Below the pieces are notes generated by a model. It was given only the letters and a program-made list of their open reading frames with translations, made no database searches and was not told the DNA's origin. The translations under genes were made by a program, and so were the position numbers. Of a stretch of DNA of 64,000 bases, positions 7,812 to 16,402 are shown piece by piece. The DNA is from Mycobacterium montefiorense (GTDB lineage: Bacteria; Actinomycetota; Actinomycetes; Mycobacteriales; Mycobacteriaceae), in assembly GCF_003112775.1 (NCBI RefSeq), contig NZ_BFCH01000018.1, forward strand, positions 920,362 through 984,361. Direction: 5' to 3'. Position 1 is the stretch's first letter. Every line of letters begins with the position of its first letter.

Positions 7812-9266
7812 ATGAACACCGGGACGATCCATGACGCCGCCGCCAGCGGCGATCCCGCCCGGCCTGCGCTCGTCGTCGGCGAGCGCACCGTCAGCTACGG
7901 CGACCTGGCGACGGCAGTGCGGCAGTGCGCGACGGGTCTGGCCGCACACGGTGTCACACCCGGACAGCGCATCGCCGTCGTCGATGGTGGCAGTCTGCTG
8001 GCGATTGCCGCCTTGCTCGGCGCGGCGCGCGTCGGCGCAGCGCCGGCGCTGATGAATCCCGCACTGACGCCGCCCGAGTTGCAAGGTCTGCGCACGAATG
8101 CCGGCTGCGCCGAGGTGACTGTCGCGGGGGAGCAGTCCGTCGATCGGGTCCGGGAATCGGGTGCCCGCACGGTATTGACGCTCACCGATCTCACGGGTGG
8201 CCCCGGGTCGAACTCACCCGCCGTCGACCCCGATCTCGATGCCGCTGACGACCGCGATGCGTTGATTCTATTCACCAGTGGCACAACGGGACTCCCGAAG
8301 ACCGTCAGTATCACCGAACGTCAGCTCACCAGACGCATCACCGGAATGTCGCGACCCTTCCGGGTGGGCGCGAAACCCTCGGTGAGCATGCTGACCGTTC
8401 CGTTGTTCCATGTCGGTGGCGCGCTGGGCGTCCTCGGCAGCTTGTATTCGGGCAACACCGCGGTGATACAGCAGCGATTCGACGCCGGCGAGTGGCTGCG
8501 TCTGGTGTCGGAGCACCGCGTCAGCACCACATTCATGGTGCCGACGATGCTGCAGCGGATCCTCGATCATCCCGACTTCGCCGGCACCGATCTGTCGTCC
8601 CTGATCGCCATTGCGTACGGGGCCGCGGCCGCGCCGCTGACTCTGGTGCGCAGGGCCATGACTGCACTGCCGCACGTGGGGTTCGCCAACGTATTCGGCC
8701 AGACCGAAACCCTGGGCGCTTACACGACTTTGATGCCACAGGATCACCTCGATCCGGCGCGCGCCGCTTCCGTCGGCCGGCCACTACCCGGAGTCGAAGT
8801 GCGCGTCGTAGACCCCGACACCGGCAACGACGTCAACGCCGGAGCGGTCGGCGAGTTGTGGGTGAACACGACCCAGAACGTCACCGAAGGCTGGCTGCAT
8901 ACCGGTGACCTCGCCCGCCAAGATGCCGACGGCTATATCTTTCCTAGCGGCCGGCTGAAGGACACAATCAATCGTGGGGGAGAGAAATTCGGACCGATCG
9001 AGGTCGAGGAAGCATTGCGTTCACATCCGGCAGTCAGTGATGTTGCGGTCGCCGGGATCGCCGACGACGAGTTGGGCCAACGAGTCGGTGCCGCCGTGGT
9101 GGTTTGAAGCCCGGTGACCCTCGACGAGTTGCGGGCCCACTGTCGCGAGTTGATCGCGTACTTCAAGCTCCCCGAGCGATTGACGATCATCGACAGCATC
9201 CCCTATAGCGCAACCGGGAAGGTCAACCGCGATCAGCTCGCCACGCTGATCGCGGATGGCGCCTGA
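7812..9266 (+). pseudogene. Acyl-CoA synthetase (AMP-binding), interrupted by in-frame TGA
   Basis: From ATG 7812 the frame encodes an ANL-family ligase: substrate-binding N-domain, P-loop ILFTSGTTGLPKTV, A5 motif NVFGQTETLG, and hinge/A8 region WLHTGDLARQDADGYIFPSGRLKD. A TGA at 9105-9107, after GAAVVV, stops it at 431 codons. The same frame then continues without another stop to 9266 and contains the essential C-terminal lysine motif (SATGKVNRDQL). A truncated product would lack the catalytic Lys, so adenylation would fail. Cause is a single nonsense change, a compound small indel, or a sequencing error. It sits between two NIPSNAP-like paralogues in one operon. Confidence 0.75.
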
Positions 9267-9280
9267 ACTTAGGAGTCCAA

Positions 9281-9994
9281 GTGCTGTTTCTGCACGAGAC
9301 CCACAAAGTGGTGGGTACACGGCAAGACGAGTTCGAGGCTGCCTACCGCGAGGGATGGATGCCCACGCTGGCCACCGAAGACAATGCTCGGCTGCTCTGG
9401 TACACCAACCACACGCATGGCACCGGGCCTTCCTACACCGTGGTCACGATCACGGGCATCGCCGATGGCGCATCCTGGGAGAGTCTTGCGCGGCGTACCC
9501 AGCGGGGCGATCTGCGGCCGTGGATGCGTGAACTCGACAACCTGCGCCACGAGGTGACGGGCAAGCTGCTGCTGCCGGTGGCGTGGTCCCCGTTGCAGTC
9601 GGTCGACCTGGCGACCGTACCTACCGACGCGGGAACACACCCGCTGAGCCTCTTCATGGAAGACACCGGCTGGCCTTCGGCGCCGCTCGACGACTACATC
9701 CGCTCCTGGAACGACATCTACTATCGGCCGCTGTCCCAGGCGCCGGCACAAATGCGAATACTGGACATCCAGGCCTGTTTCCAAATCGCACATGGAAGCT
9801 ATCAACGACGAGAAGCCATGCTGTGGCAGAAGATTGATGACTCCAACAACTACGCGGCACTCGTCCATCTGCTGACCAAAGAGGTGCCGCCCGAGTACCG
9901 GGCGCCGGGCAGCTACATGTTCGAAGCCCTTAGGTATCGCGATCAGTGGGAAAGTCGGTTGCTGCGGACGTCGGACTGGTCGCCCCTGTACTGA
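9281..9994 (+). CDS. Double NIPSNAP-like protein, copy 2 (paralogue of the gene at 7096)
   Basis: 237 residues from GTG 9281 with AGGAG 8 bases upstream. It aligns along its whole length with the protein at 7096: both open with LF-hydrophobic-HE-x-H, share EGWMP or DGWMP, LRHEV, PEYRAPG and RDQW-x-SRLLRTS, and both divide into two similar halves. The duplication flanks the acyl-CoA synthetase gene, giving the order A-ligase-A'. A ligand-binding or cofactor-free enzymatic role in the same pathway as the ligase is inferred from position only. Confidence 0.65.
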   Translation: MLFLHETHKVVGTRQDEFEAAYREGWMPTLATEDNARLLWYTNHTHGTGPSYTVVTITGIADGASWESLARRTQRGDLRPWMRELDNLRHEVTGKLLLPVAWSPLQSVDLATVPTDAGTHPLSLFMEDTGWPSAPLDDYIRSWNDIYYRPLSQAPAQMRILDIQACFQIAHGSYQRREAMLWQKIDDSNNYAALVHLLTKEVPPEYRAPGSYMFEALRYRDQWESRLLRTSDWSPLY

Positions 9995-9997
9995 ACG

Positions 9998-10966
9998 TCA
10001 CTCCCGACCCAAGATCCGGGCGGCGTCAGCCGCCATCTCGCGCACGATGTCGGCAGCCGGGCGAATGTCGCGAACGAGTCCTATCGCCTCGCCGACGAGC
10101 ATGGGCGCTGCGTCGAAATCCTGTTCGGCCACCGCCTTTTCGAAGGTGGCCACCGCATCGGGCAAGACCGCCGATAGCTGGTTCTCGTTGCCATGCCAGG
10201 TATCGAGGAAGGCGTTCCCCAGCGCTCGCGCGTTGTAGTTGGCGGGCCAATCAAGCTGTCGCACAAGGTCATACACGCGCGTCCGGAAGGTCTGGTCACC
10301 GCCGGCCGGGATGGCCCGCTGGTGAGCCCGCGGCGAGACCAACGCCTCCGCGCTGGCCCAGAGCCGAGTGCCGACCAGCGCACCATCGGCACCGAGTGCC
10401 AATGCCGCCGCCAGCCCACGGCCATCGGCGACGCCTCCGGCGGCCACGACCAACGTTTCGGGGGAGCCGGCGACGACCAGATCGACGACTTCGGGAACCA
10501 GCGTGAAGGTAGACCGGACGGTCATTCCGTGGCCGCCGGCCTCACCGCCCTGCGCCACAATAATTTCGGCGCCGACGTCCAGCGCCTGGCGCGCCTGGTC
10601 CAGCTTCTGCACCTGGGCGATCAGCGGAACACCCGCCGCGTGGATTCGCTCGGCGAACGGCCGAATATCGCCGAACGACAACATGATCGCGGCGGGTTGC
10701 CGGTCGAGGACCTGTTCGAGTAGCTCAGGCTCTCGAGCCAGGCTCCAAGTGATGAACCCGCAGCCGACCTTCGCGCCGCCGGCTTCGCCGAATTCACTCC
10801 GGAGCCAGTCGGCGTTGCCGTACCCACCGCCGATCAGACCAAGGCCGCCACCGGATGCCACCGCGGCCGCGAGCCGACCGCCGGAAGCCATCGCCATCGG
10901 CGCGAGCAGGATCGGATGTTCGATACCGAAGAACTCGGTGAGGCGGGTGGACAGCGCGCTGTTCAC
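9998..10966 (-). CDS. Nitronate monooxygenase / 2-nitropropane dioxygenase family
   Basis: 322-residue FMN TIM-barrel enzyme from the GTG at 10966. Signatures: IEHPILLAPMAMASGG at the N-terminus, GLIGGGYG, AQGGEAGGHG (phosphate-binding glycine loop with the catalytic-site His), and ALGADGALVGTRLWAS. Members oxidise propionate 3-nitronate or alkyl nitronates; some act instead as enoyl reductases or quinone reductases. The start overlaps the tautomerase stop by 4 bp (GTGA), so the two are translationally coupled. Together with the nitroreductase at 5766 it hints at nitro-compound handling. It converges on copy 2 of the NIPSNAP-like gene. Confidence 0.85.
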   Translation of the reverse strand: MNSALSTRLTEFFGIEHPILLAPMAMASGGRLAAAVASGGGLGLIGGGYGNADWLRSEFGEAGGAKVGCGFITWSLAREPELLEQVLDRQPAAIMLSFGDIRPFAERIHAAGVPLIAQVQKLDQARQALDVGAEIIVAQGGEAGGHGMTVRSTFTLVPEVVDLVVAGSPETLVVAAGGVADGRGLAAALALGADGALVGTRLWASAEALVSPRAHQRAIPAGGDQTFRTRVYDLVRQLDWPANYNARALGNAFLDTWHGNENQLSAVLPDAVATFEKAVAEQDFDAAPMLVGEAIGLVRDIRPAADIVREMAADAARILGRE

Positions 10967-11355
10967 TGGAGCTGCCCAGTCAGAAACTGAGCCCGGCCAT
11001 GGCCGAAAGACCAATCTTCGTCGCCATTTTCGGTGATCGACACGATCAGATCGGCCGGATCGAGCCCACACCGTTCGGACAGATTCGACGCCAGCAGCTC
11101 GTAGAACCGCTCTTTCATTGCGCGAGCGCGCCGCCTACTCACCACGTGGACCACCACCAGCCGTGCCGAGCGATCGATGCCAAGACCGGTGTCCCAGGCT
11201 ACGATCTCGTGGTCGGGATGGGTATGCACCACCTGGTAGCGGTCGCGCGGCGGCACCCCGAACGATCCGACAACGGCGTCATGAACGGCGTCCAGCAGCG
11301 CCCGAACCTCCGACGGTGTGCGCCCCTCGATCAGGTCGATGTACACAAGCGGCAT
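10963..11355 (-). CDS. Tautomerase/MIF-fold family protein
   Basis: 130 residues from ATG 11355, which has a strong AGGAGGAG site; longer upstream starts lack one. After initiator Met removal Pro2 becomes the N-terminus (MPLVYIDLIEGRTPSE), the catalytic base of 4-oxalocrotonate-tautomerase-like enzymes. RARAMKERFYELLASN corresponds to the family helix. Length is about twice that of 4-OT, as in double-length tautomerases. It is coupled to the nitronate monooxygenase, and may isomerise a keto/enol intermediate from that pathway (inference). Confidence 0.75.
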   Translation of the reverse strand: MPLVYIDLIEGRTPSEVRALLDAVHDAVVGSFGVPPRDRYQVVHTHPDHEIVAWDTGLGIDRSARLVVVHVVSRRRARAMKERFYELLASNLSERCGLDPADLIVSITENGDEDWSFGHGRAQFLTGQLQ

Positions 11356-11566
11356 TTGTTCTCCTCCTCGGTGCGCCTCGGTTACGACATTAGGTCCGTC
11401 GGCAGCGGCTGTGAAATTCCTGTCGTCAAGCATCTTTGCTTGTCAGGCATGGGCATGCTGGACGGCGGCCGAGTCGAGTTGCGGCACCTGATAGCGGTTG
11501 GGTACTTACGGCTTTCGGTGTGCGTGAACGACGGCACGCGCCGGCGTATCGGACGCCTACGGCGGA

Positions 11567-12211
11567 TTACGCCAGCGGCGCCAAGCCGGAGCGAACCAAT
11601 TCCAGACTCGCGATCACCAGCTCGCCAAGATCGTCGACGCAACCGTTTCGGCCCCAATGCTCCACTGCCACGACGAGAGCCGCAGCCATGGCAGACCCCG
11701 CGACCTCGGCACTCAGATCTAGATTCGGTGCTTTGGGATTACGGTTCCTGATGAAATCGGTCAGCACCGCGGCGAACGAGGATTGCACGACCCGCAAGTG
11801 GCCGGCGATGCGTTCCGCACTGATCAACTCGGTGCGGGCCGTCGCGGCCTGGCGGACCACTTCCAGGTCGTGCGGGAAAGCCGCGACGCTCGCCAGCACC
11901 GCATCGAATAGCGACTCGGCGGCCGGCCGTTGCGCAAGGGCCTCGGCCAGCCATTCCAGCTGCGTCTCGTAGTCCTGGAACAGCACCGACTCCTTGGTCG
12001 GGAAGTGCCGGAAGAAGGTACGTTCCGTAACGCCGGCCTCGCGCGCCAGTTCGGTGACGGTGACGTTCGCAAATCCTTTGTGGGCGAAGCTTTTCAATGC
12101 GGCTTGGCGCAACGCCTCATGCGTCGATCGCCGGCGCAGTTCGTGGCGATTGGTCGGCTTACCCGCGAGCACAGTCATTTCGAGCCGATCGTATCGCACC
12201 GGGCGTGTCAT
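11567..12211 (-). CDS. TetR-family transcriptional regulator
   Basis: 214 residues from ATG 12211 (AGGAAG 9 bases upstream); ATGs at 12220 and 12178 are alternatives. The N-terminal HTH is EALRQAALKSFAHKGFANV followed by VTELAREAGVTERTFFRHF, standard TetR. The C-terminal ligand domain is all helical. It is divergent from the phytoene-dehydrogenase-like gene, and the perfect 18-bp palindrome at 12229-12246 lies in the shared promoter, so it probably represses both itself and that gene. The inducer is unknown. Confidence 0.85.
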   Translation of the reverse strand: MTRPVRYDRLEMTVLAGKPTNRHELRRRSTHEALRQAALKSFAHKGFANVTVTELAREAGVTERTFFRHFPTKESVLFQDYETQLEWLAEALAQRPAAESLFDAVLASVAAFPHDLEVVRQAATARTELISAERIAGHLRVVQSSFAAVLTDFIRNRNPKAPNLDLSAEVAGSAMAAALVVAVEHWGRNGCVDDLGELVIASLELVRSGLAPLA

Positions 12212-12228
12212 AACTGACATCTTCCTAT

Positions 12229-12246
12229 TATGTCAGTACTGACATA
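12229..12246. promoter_or_regulatory. Perfect 18-bp palindromic TetR operator
   Basis: TATGTCAGTACTGACATA reads the same on both strands. It lies 17 bp upstream of the TetR start and 44 bp upstream of the flavoprotein ATG. A partial third copy of the half-site (ACTGACAT, 12213-12220) is adjacent on the regulator side. Position and symmetry suggest a site for the neighbouring TetR protein. Confidence 0.7.
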
Positions 12247-12290
12247 TTCTTGTCACGCACAGACCATCGACGGAGGGCAGGACCAGCACC

Positions 12291-13856
12291 ATGAGCAAGA
12301 CGGAGTACGACGCGATCGTGGTGGGTGCCGGGCACAACGGGCTGACCGCCGCCGCGATTCTGCAGCGCGCAGGCCTGCGGACGGTGTGTCTGGAAGCCAA
12401 CACGTACGCGGGAGGCATGGCGGCAACAGTCGAATTGATCGACGGTTTCCGTTATGAGATCGCCGGTTCGGTGCAGTTTCCGACGTGTTCCCAACTCACC
12501 AAGGACCTCGGGCTGGACACACTGCCCGCGATAGAGCCCGAAGTCATGTCGATCAACATCGGCGAAAACGGCGAAGAGCCGATGGTCTTCTACCGCGACC
12601 CGATGCAGCTGATGACCCACCTGAACGAGAAGCACGGCGTCCAAGCCGTGATGGGTATGGCTGAGCTGATCGGGTGGAGCCAGGCGCCCGCGCGGGCGCT
12701 CGGCCGCTTCGACGTGCGCCAGCCACCCAAGACGCTTGACCAGATGTATGCGTGCGCAACCAATGACGCCGAACGCCGAGCGATCCACGAGATGCTGTTC
12801 GGGTCGGCAATGGACGTGATCGACCGCTACCTGCCGGACAAGGGCAAGCACGCCGTAATGCGCGGAATGCTGGCATTTTTGGCGGTCAACTCCACCTATC
12901 GCGGCCCCTACACACCGGGCAGCGCCGCATGTTTGGCGTTCGCGCTCGCGGTGCCCGACGACAGCACCCCGATGATGACCAAGCTCAAGGGCGGCATCGG
13001 CGCACTCACCGAACACCTGCGCGAGCTGTTCGAATCCCACGGCGGCGAGATCCGTTTCCGCACCAAGGCTGAACAGATCCTCGTCGAGAATCAGAAGGTA
13101 TCCGGCGTGCGACTGCGGGACGGCTCGACGATCTCGGCGCCGATCGTGGTCTCCAACCTGTCGCCCGACATCACGCTCACCGAGCTCATTGCATCCGAAC
13201 ACGTTCCCGCGGAACTAGTCTCACGTGTCTGTGACCGTGACCACCGGGCCTCGTTCGTGCAGCTTCATTTCGCGCTGGACGGGCTGCCCGAATTCGCGCC
13301 GCCGTATGAGTTCCTCAACGAAGAGGGCATGCAGCAGTCGGTGGGTATCTTCGGGACACCTGAAGAGCAGCAGCGGCAATGGGAGATATGCCGGCAGGGC
13401 ATCGTTCCAGACAACCCGTCAATGGGCATGCAGATCCCCTCGGTGCATGACCCCAGCATGGCGCCGCACGGCAAGCATGCCGCGAGTGCGTTCGCCTACG
13501 CGTTCCCCGTCGAAGTCGACCGTGACCAGCATGGGCATCTGAAAAACGAGATGGCACAGCGCGTTATCGACAAGATCTCCAAATTCGCACCCAACTTCAA
13601 AGACATTGTGATCCGCCATATCACGTTCGCGCCCTACCACATGAACACGATGTTCGGCGCACCCGCCGGCGACTTCTGCCACGGGCTGTTGCACCCGGAT
13701 TTGATGGGCCCTAACCGTCCCGGCCCGAAAGGCTTCCTCGACATGCCGATTCCGATCGATGGTCTCTACCTGGGCGGCGCGGGATGCCATGGCGGCCCAG
13801 GTATTACGTTTACTCCCGGCTACAACGCGGCCTACCAGATTCTGGACGACCGATAG
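12291..13856 (+). CDS. Phytoene dehydrogenase-like FAD-dependent oxidoreductase
   Basis: 521 residues. The FAD dinucleotide-binding motif is VVGAGHNGLTAAA (about 10-22), followed by ANTYAGGMAATVEL. The CrtI-type C-terminal FAD segment is LYLGGAGCHGGPGITFTPGYNAA. The family (COG1233) includes carotenoid desaturases and retinol saturases; no phytoene synthase gene is nearby, so a carotenoid role is not supported. A GGAGGG ribosome site precedes the ATG. It is controlled, by inference, through the TetR operator at 12229-12246. Confidence 0.82.
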   Translation: MSKTEYDAIVVGAGHNGLTAAAILQRAGLRTVCLEANTYAGGMAATVELIDGFRYEIAGSVQFPTCSQLTKDLGLDTLPAIEPEVMSINIGENGEEPMVFYRDPMQLMTHLNEKHGVQAVMGMAELIGWSQAPARALGRFDVRQPPKTLDQMYACATNDAERRAIHEMLFGSAMDVIDRYLPDKGKHAVMRGMLAFLAVNSTYRGPYTPGSAACLAFALAVPDDSTPMMTKLKGGIGALTEHLRELFESHGGEIRFRTKAEQILVENQKVSGVRLRDGSTISAPIVVSNLSPDITLTELIASEHVPAELVSRVCDRDHRASFVQLHFALDGLPEFAPPYEFLNEEGMQQSVGIFGTPEEQQRQWEICRQGIVPDNPSMGMQIPSVHDPSMAPHGKHAASAFAYAFPVEVDRDQHGHLKNEMAQRVIDKISKFAPNFKDIVIRHITFAPYHMNTMFGAPAGDFCHGLLHPDLMGPNRPGPKGFLDMPIPIDGLYLGGAGCHGGPGITFTPGYNAAYQILDDR

Positions 13857-13875
13857 CAGATCAGCCGCCGAAGTT

Positions 13876-14880
13876 CTAGGGAACCAGGACGACCTTCCCG
13901 ATATTCTCCCGCGCCGCCAGGATCCGGTGTGCCCTCGGCGCCTCGTCGAACGGGACGGCCGCATGCACGATGGGCGAGATGGTGCCGTCGTGCAGGGCTT
14001 CGGTCAGCGGCGCGATCCAGGGCTCCAGCGTGCCGCGGTCGTCCCACAGACGCAGCATGTTCAGGCCGATCACGGCCTTTGACGCCGAGAGCTGGTCCAT
14101 CAAATTGAAACCACGCAGCATCGACAACACCTGCGGAGCCGCCCTGCGCAGCGAGCGTTTCTCGCCTTCCTGCAGCGACGAAACCCCGTAGCCGACAAGC
14201 CTTCCGCCGGGGCGCAGCAATGCATATGAGCGCCGCAGTGAGGTCCCGCCGAGGGCGTCGAGGATCAGATCGTACGGGCCGACGTCCTTCCACCAGCCGT
14301 CGCGGCGGTAGTCGATCGCGCGGTCCACGCCGAATTCGCCGAGCTTCTGATGCTTGCCCGGCGAGGCGGTACCGTGCACTTCGGCGCCGGCCGCCTTCGC
14401 GAACTGGATGGCCGCCGTGCCAACGCCGCCGGCCGCGGCGTGAATCAACACCCGCTCGCCGCGGCGCAGCGAGCCATAGCCGTGCAGCGCCGCCCAGGCC
14501 GTCGCATAGTTGACCGGGACGGCGGCACCCTGCTCGAAGCTCAGCGCGTCGGGTAGGGCCACGGAATCGGTGGCGGCGACGTTGACGATTTCGGCGTAGC
14601 CGCCGAATCGCGTTCCGGCCAAGACCCGTTCGCCAACGCGGTTGGCGTCGACGCCTTCGCCGACGGCCGCGATGGTCCCGGCGACCTCGTAGCCGACGAT
14701 CGCCGGAAGTTTCGGCGCGTCGGGATAGAGCCCGACGCGAGCCAGGTGGTCGGCGAAGTTCACCCCCGCGGCCCGGACCACAACCTGTAGCTGGCCCGGC
14801 CCCGGCCCGGGTGGGTCGGGGCGCTGCTGCACCTGCAAGACCGATGGGTCCCCGTGCTTGGTGATGACGACTGCGCGCAT
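13876..14880 (-). CDS. fadB5: Zinc-independent quinone oxidoreductase-type MDR protein FadB5
   Basis: 334-residue medium-chain dehydrogenase/reductase starting MRAVVITKHGDPSVL. The GroES-like domain carries ARVGLYPDAPKLPAIVGYEVAGTI, and the NADPH-binding Rossmann loop is LIHAAAGGVGTAAIQFAK. Zinc ligands of classical alcohol dehydrogenases are absent, so it belongs to the quinone oxidoreductase group. Length, orientation and the MBL gene beyond match Rv1912c (FadB5). A good AAGGAAAGGA site precedes the ATG. It lies 13 bp after the SRPBCC gene and is the last gene of an ArsR-led operon, an arrangement not in H37Rv. Confidence 0.82.
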   Translation of the reverse strand: MRAVVITKHGDPSVLQVQQRPDPPGPGPGQLQVVVRAAGVNFADHLARVGLYPDAPKLPAIVGYEVAGTIAAVGEGVDANRVGERVLAGTRFGGYAEIVNVAATDSVALPDALSFEQGAAVPVNYATAWAALHGYGSLRRGERVLIHAAAGGVGTAAIQFAKAAGAEVHGTASPGKHQKLGEFGVDRAIDYRRDGWWKDVGPYDLILDALGGTSLRRSYALLRPGGRLVGYGVSSLQEGEKRSLRRAAPQVLSMLRGFNLMDQLSASKAVIGLNMLRLWDDRGTLEPWIAPLTEALHDGTISPIVHAAVPFDEAPRAHRILAARENIGKVVLVP

Positions 14881-14893
14881 CGCGATCCTTTCC

Positions 14894-15304
14894 TTAAGCT
14901 TGTGCCGCCGCCTGGGCGAGGCGGGGGAGTACGACATCACGCCACCCGGGACCCATTCGGTCGAAGGCCTGAGCCATCCTGGTGTCGTCAAGGTCAAAGC
15001 CGCTGTGCTCCAAGAATACTCGGGTGTCGGAACCGTCGGGTTCCAAGCGCCAGGTGAGTGTCCAAGCGGGGGTGAAGGTGTAGACGAAGCGGTGCGGCGG
15101 ATCGACCTCGAGCACCTTACAGGGTTGCTTGCCGTAGCCGGGCATGTCGAGGACAAACTGGTGGCCGACGACCGCGGCTACTTGGCCTTCGGCCCACCAG
15201 ATCCGCATCAGGTCGGGTTCGGTGAGCAGCCGCCACACCTTCTCCGGGGGCGCGGCCACGAATTGGTCGACAGTGATCGTCGCAGGTGATGGCGTCTGGT
15301 TCAT
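14894..15304 (-). CDS. SRPBCC/AHSA1-like protein
   Basis: 136 residues, opening TITVDQFVAAPPEKVWRLLT, then LMRIWWAE and FVYTFTPAWTLTWRLEP: the activator-of-Hsp90-homology-1-like branch of SRPBCC. In bacteria such genes are very often coupled to an ArsR regulator, and here the ATG overlaps the ArsR stop by 4 bp (ATGA). The molecular role of these pairs is unclear; a hydrophobic ligand is presumed. Expected to be co-repressed with fadB5. Confidence 0.75.
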   Translation of the reverse strand: MNQTPSPATITVDQFVAAPPEKVWRLLTEPDLMRIWWAEGQVAAVVGHQFVLDMPGYGKQPCKVLEVDPPHRFVYTFTPAWTLTWRLEPDGSDTRVFLEHSGFDLDDTRMAQAFDRMGPGWRDVVLPRLAQAAAQA

Positions 15305-15615
15305 TCCAGCTCCGCTGCTACATCGGCCAGCGCGGCCAGCCGTCCGCGCCAGAACTTTTCGAACGGGTGCAGCCACTCGCCGAGTTCGGCAAGTGGCTCC
15401 GCGGTCAACCGATAGATACGGCGGCGGCCCTGCGGCTCGTCGGCAACCAGGCCGGCGTCGCGCAGCACCTTGAGGTGCTCGGCGACGGCCGGCCGACTGA
15501 GCTCGAACCGGTCACTGAGTTCCCCCGCGGACAGTTGCTGGCGCGTCAGAATCTGCAATAACTCCCGCCGCACCGGATTCGCCAGGGCGAGAAAAACGCG
15601 GTCCGAGGTCGCCAC
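15301..15615 (-). CDS. ArsR-family winged-helix regulator
   Basis: 104 residues from GTG 15615. An upstream ATG at 15651 would place the perfect palindrome 15628-15645 inside the gene, so the shorter start is preferred. The wHTH reads ALANPVRRELLQILTRQQLS, then GELSDRFELSRPAVAEHLKVLRDAGLV. No metal-binding ELCVCD-type motif is present, which places it with the non-metal-sensing ArsR group that is paired with AHSA1 proteins. It leads the operon ArsR-SRPBCC-fadB5 and is divergent from the MBL gene. Confidence 0.83.
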   Translation of the reverse strand: MATSDRVFLALANPVRRELLQILTRQQLSAGELSDRFELSRPAVAEHLKVLRDAGLVADEPQGRRRIYRLTAEPLAELGEWLHPFEKFWRGRLAALADVAAELE

Positions 15616-15627
15616 GTCGGCACTATA

Positions 15628-15645
15628 TGTCGGGAATTCCCGACA
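15628..15645. promoter_or_regulatory. Perfect 18-bp palindromic ArsR operator
   Basis: TGTCGGGAATTCCCGACA is fully self-complementary. It lies 12 bp upstream of the ArsR GTG and 46 bp upstream of the MBL-fold ATG, between the two divergent transcription units. It is the natural site for autoregulation by the adjacent ArsR protein and for control of both directions. Confidence 0.72.
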
Positions 15646-15691
15646 CGTCAAGCGCCTGCAACGTAATACCGGCGCGCGCTACGTTTCTCCT

Positions 15692-16402
15692 ATGCGATTC
15701 ACCTGGGAGCGGCTGACCCCCAGCGTTTATCGCTGCCGGCTTCCGTTCTGCGACGTCACAATTGGCCTGGTGCGCGGACATACTCGAGCATTACTTGTCG
15801 ATACCGGCAGCACCCTGACCGAGGCGGCCGCGATCGACGAGGACGTCCGGCAGCTCACCGGCGGCCCGGTCACCCATATTGTGTTGACGCACAAGCATTT
15901 CGACCATGTACTGGGCTCCTCGCTATTCGCAGAAGCCGACGTCTACTGCGCGCCGGAGGTTGTCGACTACCTGTCGTCGGCGCACGACCAGATTCGCGCC
16001 GACGCGCTCAGTTGTGGTGCGGACGCCGCCGAGATCGACCGGGCTATTGCCGCGTTGCGGCCGCCGCAGTGCGGGGTCTACGACGCCATCATCGACCTGG
16101 GCGACCGCGTAGTAAGGATCACCCACCCCGGCCGCGGGCACACCACATCGGACTTGATCGTCATTGCGCCGGGGCCGGACGATCACGACGACCGGGTCGT
16201 GATATTCACCGGTGACCTCGTCGAAGAGTCCGCCGACCCAGCCATCGATGCCGACTCTGATGTGGCAGCGTGGCCCGCAACGCTGGATCGGGTGCGGGCG
16301 ATCGGTGGTCGCGCAGCGATCTACGTCCCAGGTCACGGGAAGATCGTCGACGCGGAGTTCATCCGCCGCCAGCGGGCTTGGCTACAACGACGTTCGGGCT
16401 AG
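15692..16402 (+). CDS. MBL-fold metallo-hydrolase (Rv1913-like)
   Basis: 236 residues from ATG 15692. The zinc motif H-x-H-x-D-H reads THKHFDHVLG. Further ligands come from PGRGHTTSD, the aspartate in FTGDLVEES, and PGHGK near the C-terminus. This is the glyoxalase-II/MBL hydrolase architecture; substrate unknown. Position between fadB5 and the Rv1914c-like gene matches Rv1913. Its 3' end overlaps the convergent gene by 4 bp. The palindrome upstream suggests ArsR control. Confidence 0.8.
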   Translation: MRFTWERLTPSVYRCRLPFCDVTIGLVRGHTRALLVDTGSTLTEAAAIDEDVRQLTGGPVTHIVLTHKHFDHVLGSSLFAEADVYCAPEVVDYLSSAHDQIRADALSCGADAAEIDRAIAALRPPQCGVYDAIIDLGDRVVRITHPGRGHTTSDLIVIAPGPDDHDDRVVIFTGDLVEESADPAIDADSDVAAWPATLDRVRAIGGRAAIYVPGHGKIVDAEFIRRQRAWLQRRSG

